This document shows, one piece after another, positions 1 through 5,502 of a stretch of 7,262 bases of DNA. The stretch spans positions 1-7,262 of the forward strand of contig CAIMDH010000068.1 in NCBI GenBank assembly GCA_903839715.1, given 5' to 3'. The notes below the pieces were generated by a model. That model saw nothing but the letters and a program-made list of their open reading frames with translations. It made no database searches and had not been told where the DNA came from. A program made the translations under genes and the position numbers. How positions within the stretch are numbered: the first letter of the stretch is position 1; every line of letters begins with the position of its first letter. The stretch comes from an uncultured bacterium (lineage in GTDB: Bacteria; Patescibacteriota; Minisyncoccia; Phycocordibacterales; UBA918).

Positions 1-692
1 CACGAGACGCGGCAAGAAATGCTGGAGCCCGTGAGGTGTTTTTAATAGAAGAGCCGATGGCTGCTGCAATCGGAGCTAAGTTGCCGGTTGGTAAGGCTCT
101 CGGTAACATGATTATCGATATTGGTGGGGGTACGACTGATATTGCGGTTATCTCTCTAAATGGCATCGTTGTATCAAAAAATCTACGTGTCGCAGGGGAT
201 CATTTGAATGCCTCTATTGCATCATATGTCCGTGATCAGTTTAAGATATATGTAGGAGAAAAAACGGCAGAAGAAGCAAAAATAGCTCTCGCTTCAGCAC
301 AACATGGGGGTAATGCTAACGAGATGGTTATTAGGGGTCGCGATGTTATGACTGGCTTGCCGCGTGAGGTTATTATCACTGCACGAGATGTGCATGATGC
401 TATTGCAAATCAGGTTGATATCATTGTGGAGTCTACACGCTCTGTACTAGAACAAACACCTCCAGAAGTAATGTCTGATATTATGCAGCGGGGCATACAT
501 GTGTCTGGTGGAGGGGCATTAATTCCTGGCTTGGCATCGTTCCTTGAAGAAGCTCTGCTTGTTCCGGTAATTGTGGTTCCCGACCCGCTCCGGGCTGTTG
601 TTCGGGGTGCTGGTATCGTAATTGAAAATTTGGATTTGTATGAAGATGTACTCATCGATAACGAAGGCGAACTATCGCCACAGCTCTCATAA
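1..692 (+). CDS. mreB: Rod-shape-determining protein MreB, C-terminal part (5' end outside window)
   Basis: This is a bacterial actin homologue that polymerises on the inner face of the membrane and positions the elongation machinery for peptidoglycan synthesis. The frame is open from base 3 with no stop before the window edge, so the gene enters from the left. About 229 residues are visible of a family norm near 335-345. Visible signatures are the LIEEPMAAAIG segment near the left edge, the second phosphate-binding motif IDIGGGTTD, the GEKTAEEAK helix, the TGLPREV segment and the adenosine-binding VSGGGALIPGL motif near the C-terminus. The end (ENLDLYEDVLIDNEG) is slightly extended and acidic. 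The last ~47 bases overlap the start of mreC, which suggests translational coupling in an mreBCD-mrdA operon. The GTG at 36 is internal and is not the true start. Identification is firm. Confidence 0.96.
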   Translation, partial: RDAARNAGAREVFLIEEPMAAAIGAKLPVGKALGNMIIDIGGGTTDIAVISLNGIVVSKNLRVAGDHLNASIASYVRDQFKIYVGEKTAEEAKIALASAQHGGNANEMVIRGRDVMTGLPREVIITARDVHDAIANQVDIIVESTRSVLEQTPPEVMSDIMQRGIHVSGGGALIPGLASFLEEALLVPVIVVPDPLRAVVRGAGIVIENLDLYEDVLIDNEGELSPQLS

Positions 693-1608
693 GGCGAGAC
701 GAGCTTGGATCTCTGTGCTCCTAGGCACCGTAGTGGTGGGATTTATATCCCCGTGGTTAGTTTCGATGGTAGCATCAGTTATTTTATATCCTTTCCACGC
801 GACCACACTCTGGATTAAGACTTCGGAAGGAGAGTTGCCGACTTATCTACGTTCCAAATCTGAGTTGGTTGCTGAGGTTGAGAACCTCCGGGTAACGGCC
901 GCGACTGGTGTAGGTACTCAGCTTTCCATTAACCGCTTACTTGAAGAGAATATGCAGTTACGAGCTATGGCAAAAGCAGGGGCTGCTGAAAATCGCTTGG
1001 TAGCGCGAGTGTTGGCTCGCCCAGGTCAGCTTGCTTACGATGTGTTACAAATAGATAAAGGTACTAGAGATGGTGTGGTGCTAGGTGCGCCGGTGTATAC
1101 CGGTCTTGATTCTGTAGTGGGTATGGTGGTACATGTTGCGGATACATATGCCTTTGTGGATTTATTTACATCACCGGGATTTGAATCAACAGCGTTTATT
1201 TTTGGTCCAAATGTATTTTCACCAATCGAAGGAATGGGTGGAGGTGTCGCGCGAGTAAAATTGCCTCAAGGAGTACCAATTCGTGAAGGACAGTTGGTAA
1301 TTTTGCCGGGAGTCTCAAGCGGAATTTATGGTGAGATTGTTGCTGTACAAAATGAGCCCACACAACCAGAACAGTACGGGTATATTACACCACCTCTTGC
1401 GATGAATAGCTTGCTCTATGTTTCAGTAGGACTACAATCAATCAAATCTCGTGCAGCAGAGGAGATTCAAGCAGACATCCGTACACAGCTCCGCGGTCTA
1501 TTACAGCTCTCCACAACCACCACAACCTCTCTTGCTTCGACAACTGCGTTGCTTCCTACAACAGATGAGGCTGAACCCGCTGACGAGTCTACCGCTCCGA
1601 ATGAATAA
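646..1608 (+). CDS. mreC: Rod-shape-determining protein MreC
   Basis: MreC is a single-pass membrane protein. It links MreB to the periplasmic or outer-face elongation enzymes and is known to activate PBP2. From ATG 646 it is 320 residues. A basic N-terminus (residues 7-19) precedes a membrane segment at about 21-46. A coiled coil follows at about 67-110, then the two-barrel MreC domain at roughly 115-280 with the family signature VLQIDKGTRDGVVLGAPV. The last ~33 residues are a low-complexity Ser/Thr/Ala/Pro and acidic tail. The start is uncertain: ATG 640 and TTG 622 are also in frame and none has a clear ribosome-binding site. I chose 646 because it gives a compact cytoplasmic leader. The gene overlaps the end of mreB and ends 3 nt before the mreD-like gene. 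Confidence 0.93.
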   Translation: MYSSITKANYRHSSHKARRAWISVLLGTVVVGFISPWLVSMVASVILYPFHATTLWIKTSEGELPTYLRSKSELVAEVENLRVTAATGVGTQLSINRLLEENMQLRAMAKAGAAENRLVARVLARPGQLAYDVLQIDKGTRDGVVLGAPVYTGLDSVVGMVVHVADTYAFVDLFTSPGFESTAFIFGPNVFSPIEGMGGGVARVKLPQGVPIREGQLVILPGVSSGIYGEIVAVQNEPTQPEQYGYITPPLAMNSLLYVSVGLQSIKSRAAEEIQADIRTQLRGLLQLSTTTTTSLASTTALLPTTDEAEPADESTAPNE

Positions 1609-1611
1609 TAT

Positions 1612-1887
1612 ATGCAAGTAGTTACTCGGATTAGTCTGGTGTTACTCGTTCTCTGGCTCCTTGTGGCACATGTATACATAGTGGCGTTGCCACTAGGCTT
1701 TTGGTATATCGTTAGGTTCAATCGAGCCTATGAGCTGGTGCTAGTGACTGTACTTGTTGATGGGTACTATCAGGCATTCTATACAGTTCCAGTACTGACT
1801 CTGAGTACACTATTTTTGGTATTTTTTGTCGATATCATCAAGCCCCAGCTATTGGTGTATACTGGTCACGATGAAATTATTTCGTAA
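1612..1887 (+). CDS. mreD: Short MreD-like integral membrane protein
   Basis: This 91-residue, strongly hydrophobic protein occupies the exact mreD position between mreC and the PBP2 gene. Three membrane segments are visible at about residues 6-30, 38-56 and 57-78. The segment with VLVDGYYQAF followed by a Pro and a hydrophobic stretch resembles the MreD pattern of a helix with a conserved acidic residue followed by a short loop and another helix. MreD proteins are usually about 160 residues with five or six helices, so this is roughly half size. The assignment rests mainly on synteny and topology, with only weak sequence likeness, so an unrelated small membrane protein is possible. The gene starts 3 nt after mreC, and its last 17 nt overlap the PBP2 start, which indicates co-translation. 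Confidence 0.68.
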   Translation: MQVVTRISLVLLVLWLLVAHVYIVALPLGFWYIVRFNRAYELVLVTVLVDGYYQAFYTVPVLTLSTLFLVFFVDIIKPQLLVYTGHDEIIS

Positions 1888-3562
1888 AAAACGTAAGGTC
1901 TTGGTAGAACTTGATGAGGTATTATTGGACTCTTCCAATATTGCGGCATTTAATATGGAAAGAATGGAAGGTAAGCGTGAACTACCTATACCGGCACGTA
2001 GTGTGTATACCGTCGGTATTGTTTCTTTGATTGTCGCTACGCTTTTCTTCGGCAAAATTTTTTCGCTCCAAGTCACACAGGGTGCGGACTTACGAGCGAT
2101 TGCTGAAAATAATAGTGTTAACGAAGCGGTAATTATTGCCGAACGTGGTGTTATTTATGATCGTAAAGGGGAGATGATTGTCTGGAATGAAGTAGATGCG
2201 CGCGGTATCCATGATTTTCCCATTCGTGCATATACCGACCGGTTAGGTTTAGGACAGGTGCTTGGGTATGTTAGTTACCCAAAAAAGGATTCGCGGGGTT
2301 TTTATTTTCGTACTGAATACTTGGGACGTAGTGGGGTAGAGTCGGCGTACGATGAAGCGTTGCGCGGTGTAAACGGGAGTAAGATTGTGGCTGTGGATGC
2401 CCTTGGTGAAGTGGTAGGGGAACATGCGATAGCCGAGGCGACCGAAGGCAGTGAGATTACACTCTCTATTGATGCTGAGCTGACTGAGGCCATGTATCAG
2501 ATTATTTCTACCTCTAGCGCGCGGGCAGGTTTTCGTAGTGGGGCTGGGGCGATTATGGATATTCATACCGGCGAACTTATTGCGATGACGAGTTTTCCAA
2601 CCTACGATCCTGAGGTGATGGCAGATGGTCATGAGGTTGAAATAATCGAGAAATACAATAATGATGATCGGTTACCTTTCCTAAACAAGGTCATTAGTGG
2701 TGCCTATACACCAGGATCGATTGTAAAGCCCTTTGTGGCGTATGCAGCGCTCGCTGAAGACATTATTGATCCCATGAAGCAGATAGTGAGTACTGGCGAG
2801 ATTTTGGTAGCCAATCCGTACAATCCTGACAAACCCGCTCATTTTACCGACTGGCGTGCTCACGGCGTTATGACGATGCGTGAAGCGATTGCTTTCTCTT
2901 CAAACGTCTATTTTTACATCATTGGCGGAGGCTATGGTGACCAAAAAGGACTTGGTATTACCAAGATGGCTGAGTACTATCGCTTATTTGGTCTTGGTAC
3001 TACAACCGGCATCGTGATTGCGCAGGAGCAAGCGGGAGTGGTACCGGACCCGGCGTGGAAGGCTGAGGTATTTAATGATGATTGGCGTCTTGGGGACACA
3101 TACTTTACAGCTATTGGTCAGTTTGGCTTTTTGACGACTCCTATCCAAATGCTCCGCGCCTATAGTGCGCTCGCTAACGGCGGTACATTGGTGGAGCCCC
3201 ATGTGATACAAGGTAAACAAGGTGCGACGGTGAATCTTGGACTCAATAAAGAATATTTACAAATTGTGCATGAAGGCATGCGTAAGACGGTAAATTATGA
3301 TGGTGGGACAGCACGTGCTTTTGATCGAAAAGACGTGGCGATTGCTGCTAAGTCTGGTACGGCTGAAGTCGGAGCCGGTAATGCGTATGTAAACTCATGG
3401 GCAGCGGGATTCTTTCCGTATGAGAAGCCACGTTACGCATTTATTTTAATGATGGACAAAGCACCGCGCAGCAACGCACTGGGAGCTACTCGTATTATGG
3501 GAGACGTAGTCGAATGGATGTCTGTTAACCGTCCTGAGTATCTACAGGCGGACTCAGAATAA
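1871..3562 (+). CDS. mrdA: Penicillin-binding protein 2, peptidoglycan D,D-transpeptidase of the elongasome
   Basis: This class B PBP cross-links peptide stems of nascent peptidoglycan during lateral wall growth. From ATG 1871 it is 563 residues, a little shorter than the ~630 of E. coli PBP2. A basic cytoplasmic leader (MKLFRKKRK) is followed by one membrane helix at about 44-65. The dimerisation/pedestal domain begins with AERGVIYDRKG at 90-100. The transpeptidase domain carries all three penicillin-binding motifs: S283-I-V-K286 (acylated serine), S343-S-N345 and K494-S-G-T497. An earlier in-frame start at 1826 would add 15 residues lying inside the mreD-like gene. I prefer 1871 because the protein then begins with the usual basic leader and overlaps its neighbour by only 17 nt. 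No rodA follows, so the partner glycosyltransferase must lie elsewhere. Naming PBP2 rather than PBP3/FtsI rests on the mre operon context. Confidence 0.93.
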   Translation: MKLFRKKRKVLVELDEVLLDSSNIAAFNMERMEGKRELPIPARSVYTVGIVSLIVATLFFGKIFSLQVTQGADLRAIAENNSVNEAVIIAERGVIYDRKGEMIVWNEVDARGIHDFPIRAYTDRLGLGQVLGYVSYPKKDSRGFYFRTEYLGRSGVESAYDEALRGVNGSKIVAVDALGEVVGEHAIAEATEGSEITLSIDAELTEAMYQIISTSSARAGFRSGAGAIMDIHTGELIAMTSFPTYDPEVMADGHEVEIIEKYNNDDRLPFLNKVISGAYTPGSIVKPFVAYAALAEDIIDPMKQIVSTGEILVANPYNPDKPAHFTDWRAHGVMTMREAIAFSSNVYFYIIGGGYGDQKGLGITKMAEYYRLFGLGTTTGIVIAQEQAGVVPDPAWKAEVFNDDWRLGDTYFTAIGQFGFLTTPIQMLRAYSALANGGTLVEPHVIQGKQGATVNLGLNKEYLQIVHEGMRKTVNYDGGTARAFDRKDVAIAAKSGTAEVGAGNAYVNSWAAGFFPYEKPRYAFILMMDKAPRSNALGATRIMGDVVEWMSVNRPEYLQADSE

Positions 3563-3580
3563 CACTTTTGTTGCTAAAAT

Positions 3581-3608
3581 TTGACCTACTGTTTTAAGTG
3601 CGTATAAT
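3581..3608 (+). promoter_or_regulatory. Sigma70-type promoter of greA
   Basis: TTGACC at 3581-3586 and a perfect TATAAT at 3603-3608 are separated by 16 nt. Transcription would begin near 3615, only about a dozen bases before the greA ATG. The promoter lies in the 65-nt gap after mrdA, where no terminator is visible, so greA may also receive read-through from the cell-shape operon. This is inferred from consensus match only. Confidence 0.72.
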
Positions 3609-3627
3609 TGGGTAAATTTTATTGCAT

Positions 3628-4098
3628 ATGAATGACATACAAGCTTTTTTGACCGCCGAAAAATTTGATGAATTAAAAAAAGAGCTAGATCACCTAAAGA
3701 CCGTGCGTCGAAAAGAAGTGGCTGAATCACTCGAGTACGCACGTAGCTTAGGAGACCTTTCAGAAAACGCCGAATACCAAGAAGCTCGCGATATGCAGGC
3801 TGCAATCGAAGAACGCATTAGTTACCTCGAAAAGACTATCAAAGAAGCAAAAATTGTTGCACACGAAAAGAAAGGGGGAGTCATTGGACTTAGTTCAGTT
3901 GTTACCATTCAAAAAGACAAAGAGAAGGAGGAGCGAGTCTATACTATCGTCGGATCAGATGAAGCAAACATCCACGACAAGAAGCTCTCATACCTATCAC
4001 CGCTTGGAGAAGCATTGATGGGTAAGACCAAGGGAGACGACTTCATGTTCGAAACTCCAGCCGGAAAGATGAAGTACAAGGTACTAAAAGTAGAGTAA
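3628..4098 (+). CDS. greA: Transcription elongation factor GreA
   Basis: GreA inserts its coiled coil into the secondary channel of RNA polymerase and stimulates cleavage of the 3' RNA end, rescuing backtracked complexes. The protein is 156 residues, the normal family length. The N-terminal antiparallel coiled coil spans about 8-77. Its tip holds the GDLSENAEY signature, with D43 and E46 in the positions of the two acidic residues that coordinate the catalytic magnesium. The C-terminal FKBP-like domain (about 83-156) carries the typical SPLGEALMGK and GDDF segments. ATG 3628 is chosen over TTG 3622 because of the family N-terminus. The gene has its own promoter and terminator, so it is a separate unit from mrdA and from the next gene. 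No Shine-Dalgarno sequence is present. Confidence 0.97.
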   Translation: MNDIQAFLTAEKFDELKKELDHLKTVRRKEVAESLEYARSLGDLSENAEYQEARDMQAAIEERISYLEKTIKEAKIVAHEKKGGVIGLSSVVTIQKDKEKEERVYTIVGSDEANIHDKKLSYLSPLGEALMGKTKGDDFMFETPAGKMKYKVLKVE

Positions 4099-4109
4099 TC
4101 AGTTAAAAA

Positions 4110-4146
4110 CAACCGGGTTTTCCTTCAGAAAACCCGGTTGTTTTTT
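4110..4146 (+). terminator. Intrinsic terminator of greA
   Basis: A perfect 13-bp stem (4110-4122 with 4128-4140) closes a 5-nt loop CTTCA and is followed directly by six T residues (4141-4146). It starts 12 nt after the greA stop. A short A run before the stem gives only weak potential on the opposite strand. Confidence 0.95.
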
Positions 4147-4170
4147 ATTGGGAAATTTGAGTACGCTGAC

Positions 4171-4255
4171 AGAACCACCACCCGCAATTTTACAGCCCGG
4201 TCCTCGCTCCAAGTATTGTCGCTGCGGGGGCTGTAAAATCACAAGTGGTGGTTCT
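4171..4255. repeat. 85-bp interrupted palindrome of unknown function
   Basis: The outer arms AGAACCACCAC (4171-4181) and GTGGTGGTTCT (4245-4255) are exactly complementary over 11 bp. The inner arms ATTTTACAGCCC (4187-4198) and GGGCTGTAAAAT (4228-4239) are exactly complementary over 12 bp. Between them lies a symmetric 5-by-5 internal loop (4182-4186 and 4240-4244), and the apical loop is 29 nt (4199-4227). No T run follows, so it does not look like a terminator. It could be a structured RNA, a small non-autonomous element, or a recombination or protein-binding site; the sequence alone does not decide. I see no convincing target-site duplication at its ends. With the AT-rich stretch after it, it fills most of the 263-nt gap between greA and the next gene. 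Confidence 0.8.
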
Positions 4256-4337
4256 TAGTGGTTTTGATGTAGAGGAAAATACAGACAATATTAAGAAAAT
4301 TATCTAAAATAATTTATGTTACACTTTACCTGTAAAA

Positions 4338-4343
4338 TATAAT
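4338..4343 (+). promoter_or_regulatory. -10 box upstream of the orphan membrane protein gene
   Basis: A perfect TATAAT lies 18 nt before the ATG at 4362, in a very AT-rich stretch. No good -35 hexamer stands at the proper spacing; TATGTT at 4315-4320 is the nearest at 17 nt and is poor. Predicted initiation near 4350 leaves a leader of about 12 nt, almost the same geometry as at greA. Confidence 0.5.
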
Positions 4344-4361
4344 TTAAATACAAAATATCTT

Positions 4362-5420
4362 ATGGAATCAGAGACCTTACAAACTCAAAATGACGTGACA
4401 CCTACTAATGATGTAGAGACAATTGAATGGTATTCACCATTATGTAAAATCACTACCATTTCTAAAATTTCAGCAGGGTTGGTTATGATAACCTTGCCCT
4501 TTGCTGGTGCATATGTTGGTTGGAATATGCGTGTAAACTATGAATCTGAATCAACTGTTGTGAATTCTCCTGGTATACAAAATCCTATCAACCCAACTCA
4601 AAATATTGAATTGGAGGATGTGGCACGTCTAGAAAAAATTATGCAAAATCCTTCAACGACTCAAAATTATTCTCCAGAAGAATTAGCTCGTCTGGAACAA
4701 TTAAAAAAAGATTTTGATAATCGGCTTCTAAGCGAAAAATTAAAAAAAGAAATTGAGTCTATGCTCGGTACAACCTTTAATTCTGACACACCTAAAACTA
4801 CTTGGCCTTATAATTCTGAAGGAATAAAAATAAGTACAGATATTGGGTGGTTGGTGTATCAGCCGTCGCTTAATAGTGAGTTCTTAGTTTCTGCATTTAT
4901 TAATTATCTCGATGCCGATGCCCTATCAGCGGCTTCTTCGCCGTTTCTTTCCTATGTGACTGAGTTTGGTTCAAATATAATTTTTACAAAAAATTGTTTT
5001 ACACCTAAAGCATGTGGTGATGTAGGTTTATATAAATTTGATAAAGAAAAAAACACTCTTTCGACAATGAAATCAAGTGAATACTATATTCCAAGTGAGA
5101 CAGGTTCAGAATTATCGCCAGATAAAACAAAAATTGCCTTAAACATAAACTCTAATAGCTATTCCATGAAAGGTACGGAGTTCGGATATATTGATTTAGT
5201 TACAGATACTTATACCACCCTTGAAAAGGTGGCTGCCACAAATAATATTCGTTTTTCTTTTAATGAATTGAGTGGTGAATTTGAAACAAAATGGTTGTCT
5301 AACTCGCAGTTATCTACCACCTTATATGAGTATAAAAAATGTGATGAGAATCACGGTTGTTCATCTAACTTTACTACACCTGAACCAATTTCCACTACTA
5401 CGAAAGTTTGGGATATTTAG
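4362..5420 (+). CDS. Unrecognised membrane-anchored extracytoplasmic protein
   Basis: I do not recognise this 352-residue protein. A hydrophilic N-terminus of ~28 residues precedes one likely membrane helix at about 36-55 (containing GLVMITLPFAGAYVGW), so most of the chain should lie outside the cytoplasm. A polar linker with a tandem duplication (residues 73-115) and a charged helical stretch to about 135 lead to a globular region at about 145-352. There, ELSPDKTKIAL (near 250-260) resembles the SPDG-type strand turns of TolB/WD40-like beta-propeller proteins, which is only a hint. Four cysteines in the outer region form two close pairs (C212/C218 and C327/C333) that could be disulfides. The gene has its own -10 box and terminator and is visibly richer in A and T than greA and lysS, which suggests a lineage-specific or acquired gene. 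No function is assigned. Confidence 0.85.
   Translation: MESETLQTQNDVTPTNDVETIEWYSPLCKITTISKISAGLVMITLPFAGAYVGWNMRVNYESESTVVNSPGIQNPINPTQNIELEDVARLEKIMQNPSTTQNYSPEELARLEQLKKDFDNRLLSEKLKKEIESMLGTTFNSDTPKTTWPYNSEGIKISTDIGWLVYQPSLNSEFLVSAFINYLDADALSAASSPFLSYVTEFGSNIIFTKNCFTPKACGDVGLYKFDKEKNTLSTMKSSEYYIPSETGSELSPDKTKIALNINSNSYSMKGTEFGYIDLVTDTYTTLEKVAATNNIRFSFNELSGEFETKWLSNSQLSTTLYEYKKCDENHGCSSNFTTPEPISTTTKVWDI
4578..4706 (+). repeat. Tandem in-frame duplication inside the orphan gene
   Basis: Two adjacent units encode related peptides. Unit 1 (4578-4643, residues 73-94) begins QNP, continues through TQN and ends in DVARLEKIM. Unit 2 (4644-4706, residues 95-115) begins QNP, continues through TQN and ends in ELARLEQLK. 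At DNA level the CAAAATCCT and ACTCAAAAT blocks are identical in both, while the rest has diverged and one codon differs in length. It lies in the linker between the membrane anchor and the outer domain. Confidence 0.75.
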
Positions 5421-5429
5421 TTTTACTTA

Positions 5430-5475
5430 AAACGCAAAAGACCAGCGCCTTTAGGCGCCGGTCTTTTGCGTTTTT
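5430..5475 (+). terminator. Intrinsic terminator of the orphan gene
   Basis: The hairpin has a 14-bp outer stem (5430-5443 with 5460-5473), one A-C mismatch, a 5-bp GC-rich inner stem (5445-5449 with 5454-5458) and a TTTA loop. It ends in a T run (5471-5475). It begins 10 nt after the stop codon. The A run on its left side could give weak termination of transcripts on the opposite strand. Confidence 0.92.
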
Positions 5476-5494
5476 GCCGCTCTCAAGCTATCAT
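5466..5494 (+). promoter_or_regulatory. Candidate lysS promoter overlapping the upstream terminator
   Basis: TTGCGT at 5466-5471 and TATCAT at 5489-5494 have a 17-nt spacer. The -10 box ends 8 nt before the lysS ATG, so initiation would fall at or within a base or two of the A of the start codon, giving a leaderless message. The -35 element lies inside the 3' arm of the preceding terminator. The -35 matches consensus only in TTG, so this is a moderate prediction. Confidence 0.45.
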
Positions 5495-5502
5495 GACTAC
5501 AT

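Noticed and set aside
622..645. The TTG at 622 as the start of mreC.
   Set aside because: It would add eight residues encoded opposite no ribosome-binding site and lengthen the overlap with mreB; the ATG codons at 640 and 646 are better.
1826..1870. A longer N-terminus for the PBP2.
   Set aside because: The added residues fall inside the mreD-like gene and place a hydrophobic, Cys-containing stretch before the usual basic leader.
2249..2632. A 127-codon antisense open frame inside mrdA.
   Set aside because: It lies wholly opposite conserved PBP2 sequence and gives a His/Arg-rich product without any recognisable feature.
4171..4255. The palindrome as an integron attC site.
   Set aside because: The outer ends lack the RYYYAAC/GTTRRRY core boxes, and no integrase or cassette array is present.
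4171..4255. The palindrome as a second transcription terminator.
   Set aside because: The stem is not followed by a T run, the apical loop is long, and a complete terminator already stands at 4110-4146.
4157..4258. A 33-codon plus-strand frame starting at TTG across the palindrome, with a CRCGGC stretch that looks like a small metal-binding peptide.
   Set aside because: It has no ATG, no ribosome-binding site and no promoter, and the inverted repeat makes both strands encode similar Pro- and Gly-rich peptides by symmetry. A structural role for the DNA or RNA is more economical.
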